Below are positions 25,581 to 34,244 of a stretch of 64,000 bases of DNA, piece by piece (positions within the stretch are counted from its first letter, which is position 1; every line of letters starts with the position of its first letter). The stretch is taken from positions 62,001 to 126,000 of the forward strand of contig CAWEWG010000009.1 in the NCBI GenBank assembly GCA_963812795.1, given 5' to 3'. Below the pieces are notes generated by a model. It worked only from the letters and a program-made list of their open reading frames with translations, ran no database searches and was not told the DNA's origin. This DNA is from Hyphomicrobium_A sp963812795 (GTDB taxonomy: Bacteria > Pseudomonadota > Alphaproteobacteria > Rhizobiales > Hyphomicrobiaceae). A program made the translations under genes and the position numbers.

Positions 25581-26091
25581 GCGGTAGCCCCGGACCGACC
25601 ACGGCGTGCGCCAGTTTCAACGCCTCGCGCACGCTCGCCAAGCGTATGTCGCAACGCCCGATGTCGCCGAAGCGGTGCTCCTGCGTGCGCGTCTCCAAGC
25701 CCTTGGCGGCGACGCTGACATAGACGAGCCCAATGGGTTTCTCCGGCGACCCGCCATCCGGTCCGGCGATGCCGGTAACCGACACGGCGATATGCGCCGG
25801 CGTGCACGCAAGCGCGCCCTCGGACATGGCGCGCGCCACCTCCTCGCTCACGGCGCCATAGCGCGCGATCAAATCGGCGGAGACGCCGAGCAGCTCCGAC
25901 TTCGACGCGTTGGAGTAGGTGACGAAGCCGCACTCCACCATGCCCGATGCGCCGGGCACTTCGGTGAGGATCCCGGCGAGTAGTCCGCCCGTGCAGCTTT
26001 CAGCCGTCGTGATCAACAGGGCGTGCCGCTGCAGCCCCGTCAGCAAAGCTTCCGCGTCGGCGTAAAGGTCGGCGGGGAACAGGCTGGTCAT
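25573..26091 (-). CDS. pncC: Nicotinamide-nucleotide amidase, CinA C-terminal domain
   Basis: A 172-residue stand-alone CinA C-terminal domain. Signature TTAESCTGGLLAGILTEVPG gives the catalytic Ser region, followed by VAVSVTGIAGPDGGSPEKPI (VTGIAGP hallmark). It deamidates NMN to NaMN in pyridine nucleotide salvage. The ATG has AGAGG upstream; the frame is open farther upstream, but the ribosome site supports this start. It overlaps the pentapeptide-repeat gene by eight bases. Confidence 0.93.
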   Translation of the reverse strand: MTSLFPADLYADAEALLTGLQRHALLITTAESCTGGLLAGILTEVPGASGMVECGFVTYSNASKSELLGVSADLIARYGAVSEEVARAMSEGALACTPAHIAVSVTGIAGPDGGSPEKPIGLVYVSVAAKGLETRTQEHRFGDIGRCDIRLASVREALKLAHAVVGPGLPHD

Positions 26092-26167
26092 GGACCTCTG
26101 AAAAACATTCGGGGGCGCCGCGGCACCCCCGAATATAATCCTAAGGCCGCCTGCGTGGTCAAACCAC

Positions 26168-26680
26168 TCAGGCCGGTGCCAGCTTCTCGGCCTGATGCAG
26201 CAGGCCATCGAGCGTATTGCGGCTTTCCGCGCCCATGACCGTGAATGCCCGCTTCTGCGCGTCCTGCCAGACCGGGAAAGCGTCCTTGAGGATCGCCTGG
26301 CCCTTCGGCGTCAGATGCAAGCCGCGGCCGCGGCGACCCGCCGGCGGATCCATGTTGATGTGGCCCAGCGCGAGAAGGCGCTTGAGGTTGCGCGACAGCG
26401 TCGATTTCTCGATGTCGAGCTCGTGCCCGATCTCGACTGCGGTGATGGCGTCGCGCGCGGCAAGCTGGGCGAGCAGCGTGTACTGGCTCGCCGTGATGCC
26501 GAGCGGGCGCATGGCGTCGTCGTATACGCGCGTGATGATGCGCGAAAGCTGACGCACGCGCGTCGCCAGGCACGCGTTTGCCGTCGTTTCCGCGATATCG
26601 GAAATGCTTGCCGTCTCTGCTGGTTTGCGCTCCAGCGTGTTGGTCATCAGGTTCATGTCGGCCCCCGAGCTCGTGGTCAT
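26168..26680 (-). CDS. MarR-family transcriptional regulator
   Basis: A 170-residue winged-helix regulator. The HTH reads ITAVEIGHELDIEKSTLSRNLKRL (positions about 78-101) and the wing DPPAGRRGRGLHLTPKG. The N-terminal dimerisation helix starts with a Met/Thr/Ser-rich tail. The target is unknown. It lies 76 bases upstream of pncC and 66 bases downstream of ispDF on the same strand. Confidence 0.92.
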   Translation of the reverse strand: MTTSSGADMNLMTNTLERKPAETASISDIAETTANACLATRVRQLSRIITRVYDDAMRPLGITASQYTLLAQLAARDAITAVEIGHELDIEKSTLSRNLKRLLALGHINMDPPAGRRGRGLHLTPKGQAILKDAFPVWQDAQKRAFTVMGAESRNTLDGLLHQAEKLAPA

Positions 26681-26746
26681 ACAACCACCTTGCCCCTTGA
26701 TGCCGCGATTCTGTCGCAGGGGTCAAATGCGTGCACAACTCGAGAC

Positions 26747-27940
26747 TTAGGTGCGGCGAACCGGAATGAGGACAGTGGCGCTGGCCATGGCCGCGATGCC
26801 TTCGCCGCGGCCGATGAAGCCGAGCCCTTCCATCGTCGTCGCTTTGATGCCGACGCGCGCTGCTTCGATGCCGAGAATGCCGGCCACCGCTTCCCGCATG
26901 GCAAGCCGGTGCGGGCCGACCTTCGGCGCCTCGCACAGGAACGTCACGTCGACATTCGAGATGCGCCCGCCGAGGGCGGCAACGCGATTTGCGGCGTCGG
27001 TGAGGAAGATACGCGATGCCGCGCCGCGCCAGGCGGGCTCGCTCGGCGGGAAGTGCTGGCCGATGTCGCCGTCGCCGATGGCGCCGAGCAACGCGTCGGT
27101 GAGTGCATGCAACCCGACATCGGCGTCGGAATGCCCCTCGAGGCGATGGGTGTGGGCGATCTTCACGCCGCACAGCCACACGTGGTCGCCTTCGGCAAAG
27201 CGGTGCACGTCGAAGCCGGTGCCGTTGCGCGGCTCCAGCAGCGGGGCCGCAGGCGTCAGCAGGCGCTCGGCAAGCTCGATGTCGGCTGCCGTCGTCAGTT
27301 TCATGTTGCGCCCGCTGCTGGCAACGAGGCGCACCGGCAGGCCCGCCCATTCCGCCAATCCGGCATCGTCGGTGAAATCGACGCGCCCGGCGGCTGCGGC
27401 ACGGCGGTGGGCTTCGAGGATGACATCGTAGCGGAACGCCTGCGGTGTCTGAGCCCGCCACAGGCCTGCACGGTCCACAGTGCGCGCGATGGTGCCGTCC
27501 GCCGCTTCCTGTTTCAGCGTGTCGCTGACCGGTTCGGCGGCGATGGCGCCGGGCGCGGTGTCGAGTGCGGCAATGAGCTCGCTGACAAGGGTGGCCGTGA
27601 GAAATGGCCGAGCGGCGTCGTGGATAAGCACGCGGTCCGGCCCCCGCCCGCTCAGCGCCTCGAGGCCCGCGAGGACGGACGCCTGACGCGTGGCGCCGCC
27701 ACTGACCGCCGGCAGGAGGCGTCCGGCGTAGGCCGCCGAGGCGCTTTGATAAGAATCGTTGTCCTGCGGATTGATGACGACCACGGCGGCATCGATCTGC
27801 GGGTGCCCGGTTAGCAGGCGCAGCGAGTGCGAAAGGACCGGCTCTCCGGCGAGGTGCAGGTACTGCTTGGGCGCCGTGCCGCCGCCTTGGGCTCGCGTCC
27901 CGCGGCCTGCCGCCACGATCACCGCCACCGTTGTCGTCAT
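26747..27940 (-). CDS. ispDF: Bifunctional IspD/IspF
   Basis: A 397-residue fusion covering two steps of the MEP isoprenoid pathway. The N-terminal IspD (cytidylyltransferase) has AVIVAAGRGTRAQGGG and APKQYLHLAG; the C-terminal IspF (MEcPP synthase) begins about residue 235 with GTGFDVHRFAEG (zinc ligands Asp, His), GHSDADV and EAPKVGPH. The fusion is common in alphaproteobacteria. It is divergent from dusB. The start at 27940 is the first Met before AVIVAAGRG. Confidence 0.97.
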   Translation of the reverse strand: MTTTVAVIVAAGRGTRAQGGGTAPKQYLHLAGEPVLSHSLRLLTGHPQIDAAVVVINPQDNDSYQSASAAYAGRLLPAVSGGATRQASVLAGLEALSGRGPDRVLIHDAARPFLTATLVSELIAALDTAPGAIAAEPVSDTLKQEAADGTIARTVDRAGLWRAQTPQAFRYDVILEAHRRAAAAGRVDFTDDAGLAEWAGLPVRLVASSGRNMKLTTAADIELAERLLTPAAPLLEPRNGTGFDVHRFAEGDHVWLCGVKIAHTHRLEGHSDADVGLHALTDALLGAIGDGDIGQHFPPSEPAWRGAASRIFLTDAANRVAALGGRISNVDVTFLCEAPKVGPHRLAMREAVAGILGIEAARVGIKATTMEGLGFIGRGEGIAAMASATVLIPVRRT

Positions 27941-28107
27941 TGTCGCACCCGCCAGGAAGTCCCCGGCCTGCTTAGCTAGATTGGCCGTTGCGAGCAATTG
28001 TGGATGGGCGCCTTCGCGCTTGCGAAATAAAGCGCAACATCCTATTCTGCCCAAATGAAGGGCACCAATCCGCATTGCCTAAATATGCAGCAGATCGCAA
28101 GGTTGTG

Positions 28108-29115
28108 ATGTCGTCGACAGCCGACGCACTCGCCATTGGGGGCCAGACCGCGCCGAACCGGGTGCTGCTCGCCCCGATGTCGGGCGTAAGCGATCTGCCG
28201 TTCAGACGCCTTGCACACCGGTTGGGCGCCGGCCTCGTCGTCTCGGAGATGGTGGCGAGCGAGGAGCTGGTTCGCCAGCGCGCCGATGTTGTTCTGCGGG
28301 CGCAGGGACGCGAGATTTCTCCGTTCGCCATTCAGCTCGTCGGCCGCGAAGCGCACTGGATGGCCGAAGGCGCGCGCATCGTCGAAGGTCTAGGCGCCGA
28401 CATCGTCGACATCAATATGGGATGCCCGGCCCGCGAAGTGACGGGCAAACTTTCCGGTAGCGCCTTGATGCGCGACCTCGATCACGCGCTGTCGCTCATC
28501 GAGGCCGTCGTGCGCGCCGTTAGCGTCCCGGTGACTCTGAAAATGCGCCTCGGCTGGGACGACAAGAGTCGCAACGCCGCCGAGCTCGCCAGACGCGCCG
28601 AGGCCGCCGGCGTCAAGATGATCACCGTGCACGGTCGCACGCGCTGCCAATTCTTCAAGGGCAGCGCCGATTGGAGCGCCGTGCGCGACGTGACGGGCTC
28701 CGTATCCGTTCCCGTCATCGTCAACGGCGACATCACATCGGCCGAAGACGCCGTCGAGGCGCTCGCTGCTTCCGGCGCCGCCGGCGTCATGATCGGCCGT
28801 GGCGCCTATGGCGCGCCGTGGCTGCCGGGCCGCATCGCCGGCTACTTGGCGACGAAGAAGCTCCCCGCCGCGCCTTCACTCGCCGAGCAGGCGCGGATCG
28901 CGTGCGAGCATTTCGAGGCGATGCTGACGCACTACGGCGCCGCTCTCGGCCTGCGCAACGCGCGCAAGCACATCGGCTGGTATCTGGAGAAGAGCGGCCG
29001 CAGCCCCGACACCGTCAAGGCGTGGCGCCGCCAGCTTTGCACCGCCGACGACCCCGCGCGCGTGCTCGACGGCTTGTCCGCTTTCTACGACGAAGCTTGC
29101 GAGGCGGCCGCATGA
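28108..29115 (+). CDS. dusB: tRNA-dihydrouridine synthase (DusB/NifR3)
   Basis: A 335-residue flavin enzyme that reduces uridine in tRNA D-loops. It has APMSGVSDLPFRRL, the catalytic Cys in DINMGCPAREVTGKLSGSAL, the phosphate loop GVMIGRGAYGAPW and a helical C-terminal domain. In Hyphomicrobiales nifR3/dusB heads the ntrBC operon, as it does here; its stop overlaps the ntrB start by four bases (ATGA). Confidence 0.97.
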   Translation: MSSTADALAIGGQTAPNRVLLAPMSGVSDLPFRRLAHRLGAGLVVSEMVASEELVRQRADVVLRAQGREISPFAIQLVGREAHWMAEGARIVEGLGADIVDINMGCPAREVTGKLSGSALMRDLDHALSLIEAVVRAVSVPVTLKMRLGWDDKSRNAAELARRAEAAGVKMITVHGRTRCQFFKGSADWSAVRDVTGSVSVPVIVNGDITSAEDAVEALAASGAAGVMIGRGAYGAPWLPGRIAGYLATKKLPAAPSLAEQARIACEHFEAMLTHYGAALGLRNARKHIGWYLEKSGRSPDTVKAWRRQLCTADDPARVLDGLSAFYDEACEAAA

Positions 29116-30260
29116 GCACCGCCACGGTTCCGCGCACGCATCCGCCCACGCGCCGCCCGGTCGAGCACGACATGCTGCTCACGGCGTTGCCGCACCCGAT
29201 CCTCGTGCTTGGCGAGGAGAACCGCATCGTCTACGCCAACTCGGCGGCCGAGGCGTTTCTTTCGAGCGGCATCGCCCTATTGAAGCGCGTCAAGCTCGAC
29301 GAGGTGCTCGGCTTCGGCTGCCCGCTGCTGGCGCTGGTCGAGCAGGTGCGCAACTCCGGCTCGACGGTGAACGAGTACGGCGTCGAGGTCGCCGGGCCGA
29401 AGTTTCAAAGCCCCAAACTCGTTGACGTGCACGGCGGCCCGATGCCGGACCAGCCGGGGCTGGTCGTGCTCATGCTGCAGCAGCGGAACATGGCGCAGAT
29501 GATCGAGCGCCAGCTCACCCATCGCGCCGCCGCCCGTTCGGTGTCGGGGCTGGCCGCGGTGCTCGCGCACGAGATCAAGAATCCGCTGTCCGGCATTCGC
29601 GGTGCCGCGCAGCTCCTCGAGGCGAACACCAGCGACGCCGACCGCGCGCTGACGCAGCTCATCTGCTCGGAGACGGACCGCATCCGCAATCTCGTTGACC
29701 GCATGGAGGTGTTCGGCGACGAGCGCCCGCTGTCGAAGGAGCCGGTCAACATCCACGACGTGCTCGATCACGTGCGCCGGCTGTGCGAATCCGGCTTTGG
29801 CCGCGGTATTCGCTTTATCGAGGATTACGATCCCTCGCTGCCTCCCGTGCCGGGCGATCGCGACAAACTCGTGCAGGCCATCCTCAACCTGGTGAAGAAC
29901 GCCGTCGAGGCCATCGGCGACAACACGACCCAGGGCCGTGTCGTCATCCAGACGTCGTTCCGCCCCGGCGTGCGGCTTTCCGTGCCGGGCTCCGACGCGC
30001 GCATCAGCCTGCCGCTGATGATCCAGATCGAGGACAACGGCTCGGGTGTGCCCGAGCATCTCAAAGAGCACCTGTTCGATCCGTTCGTCACGACCAAGCC
30101 CTACGGCACCGGTCTCGGCCTCGCTCTCGTCGCCAAGATCATCAACGACCATGGCGGCATCATCGAGCTCGACAGCGAGCCCAAACGCACCGTCTTCCGC
30201 GTCCTGCTGCCCATGCAGGATCGCTCATCCGCCCCGAACTCCCGCTCGAGCCCGAGGTAG
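29112..30260 (+). CDS. ntrB: Nitrogen regulation sensor histidine kinase NtrB
   Basis: A 382-residue cytoplasmic kinase. A PAS domain (about 20-130) is followed by HisKA with phospho-acceptor His153 in VLAHEIKNPLSGIRGAAQLL, then the HATPase region with NLVKNAVEAIG, EDNGSGVPE and GTGLGLALV. It phosphorylates or dephosphorylates NtrC according to PII protein state. ntrC follows after three bases. Confidence 0.97.
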   Translation: MSTATVPRTHPPTRRPVEHDMLLTALPHPILVLGEENRIVYANSAAEAFLSSGIALLKRVKLDEVLGFGCPLLALVEQVRNSGSTVNEYGVEVAGPKFQSPKLVDVHGGPMPDQPGLVVLMLQQRNMAQMIERQLTHRAAARSVSGLAAVLAHEIKNPLSGIRGAAQLLEANTSDADRALTQLICSETDRIRNLVDRMEVFGDERPLSKEPVNIHDVLDHVRRLCESGFGRGIRFIEDYDPSLPPVPGDRDKLVQAILNLVKNAVEAIGDNTTQGRVVIQTSFRPGVRLSVPGSDARISLPLMIQIEDNGSGVPEHLKEHLFDPFVTTKPYGTGLGLALVAKIINDHGGIIELDSEPKRTVFRVLLPMQDRSSAPNSRSSPR

Positions 30261-30263
30261 CCA

Positions 30264-31712
30264 ATGGCCCGTGGCACCGTACTTATTGCCGACGACGACA
30301 CTGCGATCCGCACCGTTCTCAACCAAGCGCTGGCACGTGCCGGCTACGCTCCGCGCGCCACCGGCAACGCCGCGACGCTGTGGCGCTGGGTGAGCCAGGG
30401 GGAGGGCGACGTGGTGCTCACCGACGTCGTCATGCCGGACGAGAACGCCTTCGATCTGATCCCGCGCATCAAGAAGATCCGTCCCGACCTGCCGATCATC
30501 GTCATGAGCGCGCAGAACACGCTGATGACGGCGCTGACCGCCGCCGAGAAGGGTGCCTACGAGTACCTGCCCAAGCCCTTCGACCTCAACGAGATGGTTG
30601 CCGTCGTCGGACGGGCGCTGACGCAGCCGGGGCGGCGCCTGCAACGGCCGGCGCAGGAGATCGAGAACGAGGAGCTGCCGCTCATCGGCCGCTCGCCGGC
30701 GATGCAGGAAATCTACCGTGTCCTCGCCCGCCTGACGCAGACCGACCTGACGGTGATGATCAACGGCGAGAGCGGCACGGGCAAGGAGCTGGTGGCGCGT
30801 GTGCTGCACGACCACGGCCGCCGCCGCCAGGGTCCGTTCGTGCCCATCAACATGGCGGCCATCCCGCGCGAGCTGGTCGAGAGCGAGCTGTTCGGCCACG
30901 AGAAGGGCGCCTTCACCGGAGCGCAGACGCGCACGCAGGGGCGCTTTGAGCAGGCCGAGGGCGGCACGCTGTTCCTCGACGAAATCGGCGACATGCCGCT
31001 CGACGCGCAGACGCGCCTTTTGCGCGTGCTGCAGGAGGGCGAGTACACGACCGTCGGCGGGCGCACGCCGATCAAGACCAACGTGCGCATCATCGCCGCC
31101 ACCCATCGCGATCTCAAATCGCAGATCGCGCAGGGGCTGTTCCGCGAGGATCTGTTCTACCGCCTCAACGTCGTGCCGATCCGCATCCCACCGCTGCGCG
31201 AGCGCCTGGAAGATGTCGGCGACCTCGTGCGCCACTTCCTGCGCCAGGCGACGCGCGAGGGCCTCGGCCAGAAAGCCATCGAGGCGGCCGCCATCGACCG
31301 CCTGAAGGCGCATCCGTGGCCGGGCAACATTCGCGAGTTGGAAAACTTCGTTCGCCGTCTCGCCGCGCTCTACACGCAGGACACGCTGACGAGCCAGATC
31401 ATCGAGCAGGAATTGTCCGAGGCGATGCCCGACAAGTCGTCCGACCTGGGCGGCGGCGACGCCAAGGATCTTAGCGAGCAGGTTGAGCGCTACCTCTCCG
31501 GCTACTTCTCCGGCTTCGGCAAGGATCTGCCGCCACCCGGTCTTTACGACCGCGTCATTCGTCAGGTGGAACTGCCGCTGCTGTCGGCTGCGCTGGCCGC
31601 CACGCGCGGCAACCAGATTCGCGCCGCCGAGCTGTTGGGATTGAACCGCAACACTTTGCGCTCGCGCATCAGGGCTCTGGACATCCGGGTTTTTCGCACC
31701 CCGCAGAGTTAA
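30264..31712 (+). CDS. ntrC: Nitrogen response regulator NtrC
   Basis: A 482-residue sigma-54 activator. The receiver domain has phospho-acceptor Asp54 (VVLTDVVMPDENAF). The AAA+ domain has NGESGTGKELVARVL, the sigma-54 contact loop EKGAFTGAQTRTQG (intact GAFTGA) and LFLDEIGDMP. A Fis-type HTH closes the protein (NQIRAAELLGLNRNTLRSRI). It activates nitrogen-assimilation genes. Confidence 0.98.
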   Translation: MARGTVLIADDDTAIRTVLNQALARAGYAPRATGNAATLWRWVSQGEGDVVLTDVVMPDENAFDLIPRIKKIRPDLPIIVMSAQNTLMTALTAAEKGAYEYLPKPFDLNEMVAVVGRALTQPGRRLQRPAQEIENEELPLIGRSPAMQEIYRVLARLTQTDLTVMINGESGTGKELVARVLHDHGRRRQGPFVPINMAAIPRELVESELFGHEKGAFTGAQTRTQGRFEQAEGGTLFLDEIGDMPLDAQTRLLRVLQEGEYTTVGGRTPIKTNVRIIAATHRDLKSQIAQGLFREDLFYRLNVVPIRIPPLRERLEDVGDLVRHFLRQATREGLGQKAIEAAAIDRLKAHPWPGNIRELENFVRRLAALYTQDTLTSQIIEQELSEAMPDKSSDLGGGDAKDLSEQVERYLSGYFSGFGKDLPPPGLYDRVIRQVELPLLSAALAATRGNQIRAAELLGLNRNTLRSRIRALDIRVFRTPQS

Positions 31713-31810
31713 TCCGCACGCGGTTCTCCCCTTGCAATCCAACGTGGTAGGTCATGCCGCCTTGCGCTGAGGCGCGCCTGGCGTTACCAATTGGCCACGT
31801 CGCGAAAATG

Positions 31811-31835
31811 TCACAGTCAGTTGGTCTAGCTGTGA
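31811..31835. promoter_or_regulatory. Inverted repeat TCACAG-N13-CTGTGA upstream of ntrY
   Basis: Perfect six-base inverted arms lie about 76 bases before the ntrY start, in the 198-base gap after ntrC. Such dyads often mark regulator sites. No specific regulator box was matched. Confidence 0.3.
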
Positions 31836-31910
31836 TCACGAAATCGCGGGCCGCCGAGGGGCGGTCTCAATGCAACTGGCCTCCCCCCGGCCGCCACCGA
31901 AAGTCCGCCG

Positions 31911-34211
31911 ATGCCGGCCGTGCAAATTGCACCGCAGCGAGGCCATAGCTTGGATGAGGGGCCATCGGCCCTCAATCCGGGCGACCGGGCATTCTGGATC
32001 GGCCTGAGCCTGGTCCTGCTGTCGCTCGTCTCGGCGTTCGCGACCTATCTCATTCTCACCGGCCTTACGCCCATCACCCCGCGCAACGAGGTGGTGCTCA
32101 CCGTTCTGTTCGTCAACGTCTTGCTCATCATCGCCATGATCGTTCTGCTGGCGTGGCAGATCATGGGACTGACGCGCGCCTGGCGCCGTCGCACGCCCGG
32201 CGCGCGGCTGCACATCCGCATCGTCGCCTTGTTCTCGATTATCGCCGCGCTGCCGACGCTGCTACTCGCCGTCGGCGCCACCATCACCTTCTCGCGCTCG
32301 CTCGACGGATGGTTCGCCACCAGCACGCGCGCCATCGTGCTGAGCTCGCGCGATGTCGCCAACGCCTACCTCGATGAGCACGGACAGGTGATCCGCACCG
32401 ACATCGTCAACATGGCGCGCGATCTCGATATGTCCGCCGCATCGATTGCCGGCGATCCGACGCGGTTGCAGCGCCTCGTCATGGTGCAGGCGGGCCTGCG
32501 CGATCTGCCCTCCGCCTACATCATCGACGGCGATGGCGTGCCGGTGATCGAGACAAGCGCCGACAGCCAACTGCCGTACATCGTGCCGCCGATGAGCGCG
32601 CTGGCGCAAGCCGCCACCGGCCAGGTCGCGCTGCTGGAGCCGAGCTCGCAAACGTTTCGCGTCGGCGCCGTGGCCAAGCTCGAGGGGTATCCTGGGAAGT
32701 ACCTCTACGTGACGCGCAAGGTCAGCCCCAAGGTCATCGAGCATCTGCAGCTCACCGCCCAGAACGTCGATGAGTTCAACCGCCTGCGCAAGGCGCGGGG
32801 CGGGCTGAAGATTGCGCATGGCCTTATGTACCTGATGATCTCGATGACGGCGGTCCTCGCTGCCATCTGGGTCGGCTTGTGGTTCGCCGGACGCTTCGTC
32901 GCCCCTATCCGACGCCTCATCGGTGCGGCCCAGGAGGTCTCGACCGGCAACCTGCAGATCGAGCTGCCGGAGAAACGCGGCGAGGGCGACCTGCGGCGCC
33001 TGTCGCAGACGTTCAACACCATGACGCGCGAATTGAAGAACCAGCGCGATGCGCTCGTTACCGCCAACGATCAGCTGCTCGAACGGCGTCACTTCATGGA
33101 GGCGGTGCTGTCCGGCGTCTCGGCGGGCGTCATCGGTCTCGACAGCCAGGATCGCATCACGCTCGTCAGTCGGGCGGCCAGCAACTTGCTCGGCGTCGTT
33201 GACGACGATCTCGTCGGCAAGAAGCTGAAGGAGGCGATCCCCGCTTTCGGCAGCGTACTCGACAAGCAGGACGAGCATACGTTGCGCCAGCGCTCGCAGG
33301 ACGAAGTGACGTTGTACGTCGGCGGCGAGGAGCGCACGTTTGCCGTCATGGTGACGCGCGAGCGCTCCAGCGGCGGCGACGTCGGCTCGGTGGTCACCTT
33401 CGACGACGTGACGGATCTCGTCGTCGCCCAGCGCACGGCTGCGTGGGCGGACGTCGCCCGGCGCATCGCCCACGAGATCAAGAATCCGCTGACGCCGATA
33501 CAACTTTCCGCCGAGCGTCTGCGCAAGAAGTACTCCAAGAACATCACCCACGACCGCGAGACGTTCGACCGCCTGACGACGACCATCGAGCGGCAGGTCA
33601 CCGACCTCAAGACCATGGTCGATGAGTTCGCCGAGTTCGCGCGCATGCCGAAACCCGAGATGGGCTCGCACGATCTGCGGCATGCGGTGCAGGAGCCGGT
33701 CGTGCTGTTCCGCGAAGGGCACTCGGAGATCGATTACGAGCTGCGCATTCCCGACAAGCCGCTGCTCATGTCGTTCGACCGGCGTCTCATCACGCGCGCC
33801 GTCACCAACCTCGTCAAGAACGCCAGCGAAGCCGTTGAGGCAGCGCGCGAGGCCGCGCAGAAGCAAGATCCGAGCTGGAAGGGCCGCGTCGAGACCATCG
33901 TCACGCCGCAGTCCGACCGCGTCACCATCGAGGTCATCGACAACGGCATCGGCCTACCGAAGCAGAACCGCGCACGCCTGCTCGAGCCGTACGTGACGAC
34001 CAAGGGCCACAAGGGCACCGGCCTCGGCCTCGCCATGGTGCTGAAGATCACCGAGCAGCACGGCGGCACACTCTCGCTGGAGGATGCCCCGCCGGCGCCC
34101 GGACGCGAACACGGCGCGCTGGTGCGCATCAGCTTGCCGCTCGTCAACGTGCACGGGCCGACCCGCCCGCCGACCTCGCATTCGCCAACCGAACAAGCCG
34201 CGGCCCACTAG
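31911..34211 (+). CDS. ntrY: Membrane sensor histidine kinase NtrY
   Basis: A 766-residue inner-membrane kinase. N-terminal helices (about 28-50, 62-85, 102-125) precede a periplasmic sensing region, a further helix (about 300-325), HAMP, a PAS domain, HisKA with the phospho-acceptor His about residue 520 (IAHEIKNPLTPIQLSAERLR), and HATPase (NLVKNASEAVEAA, GTGLGLAMVLKI). It works with NtrX in nitrogen, redox or envelope responses. Start at ATG 31911; a weak ribosome site. Confidence 0.96.
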   Translation: MPAVQIAPQRGHSLDEGPSALNPGDRAFWIGLSLVLLSLVSAFATYLILTGLTPITPRNEVVLTVLFVNVLLIIAMIVLLAWQIMGLTRAWRRRTPGARLHIRIVALFSIIAALPTLLLAVGATITFSRSLDGWFATSTRAIVLSSRDVANAYLDEHGQVIRTDIVNMARDLDMSAASIAGDPTRLQRLVMVQAGLRDLPSAYIIDGDGVPVIETSADSQLPYIVPPMSALAQAATGQVALLEPSSQTFRVGAVAKLEGYPGKYLYVTRKVSPKVIEHLQLTAQNVDEFNRLRKARGGLKIAHGLMYLMISMTAVLAAIWVGLWFAGRFVAPIRRLIGAAQEVSTGNLQIELPEKRGEGDLRRLSQTFNTMTRELKNQRDALVTANDQLLERRHFMEAVLSGVSAGVIGLDSQDRITLVSRAASNLLGVVDDDLVGKKLKEAIPAFGSVLDKQDEHTLRQRSQDEVTLYVGGEERTFAVMVTRERSSGGDVGSVVTFDDVTDLVVAQRTAAWADVARRIAHEIKNPLTPIQLSAERLRKKYSKNITHDRETFDRLTTTIERQVTDLKTMVDEFAEFARMPKPEMGSHDLRHAVQEPVVLFREGHSEIDYELRIPDKPLLMSFDRRLITRAVTNLVKNASEAVEAAREAAQKQDPSWKGRVETIVTPQSDRVTIEVIDNGIGLPKQNRARLLEPYVTTKGHKGTGLGLAMVLKITEQHGGTLSLEDAPPAPGREHGALVRISLPLVNVHGPTRPPTSHSPTEQAAAH

Positions 34212-34244
34212 GCCCGACGATATCGACTGAAGGAGCTTTGAACG

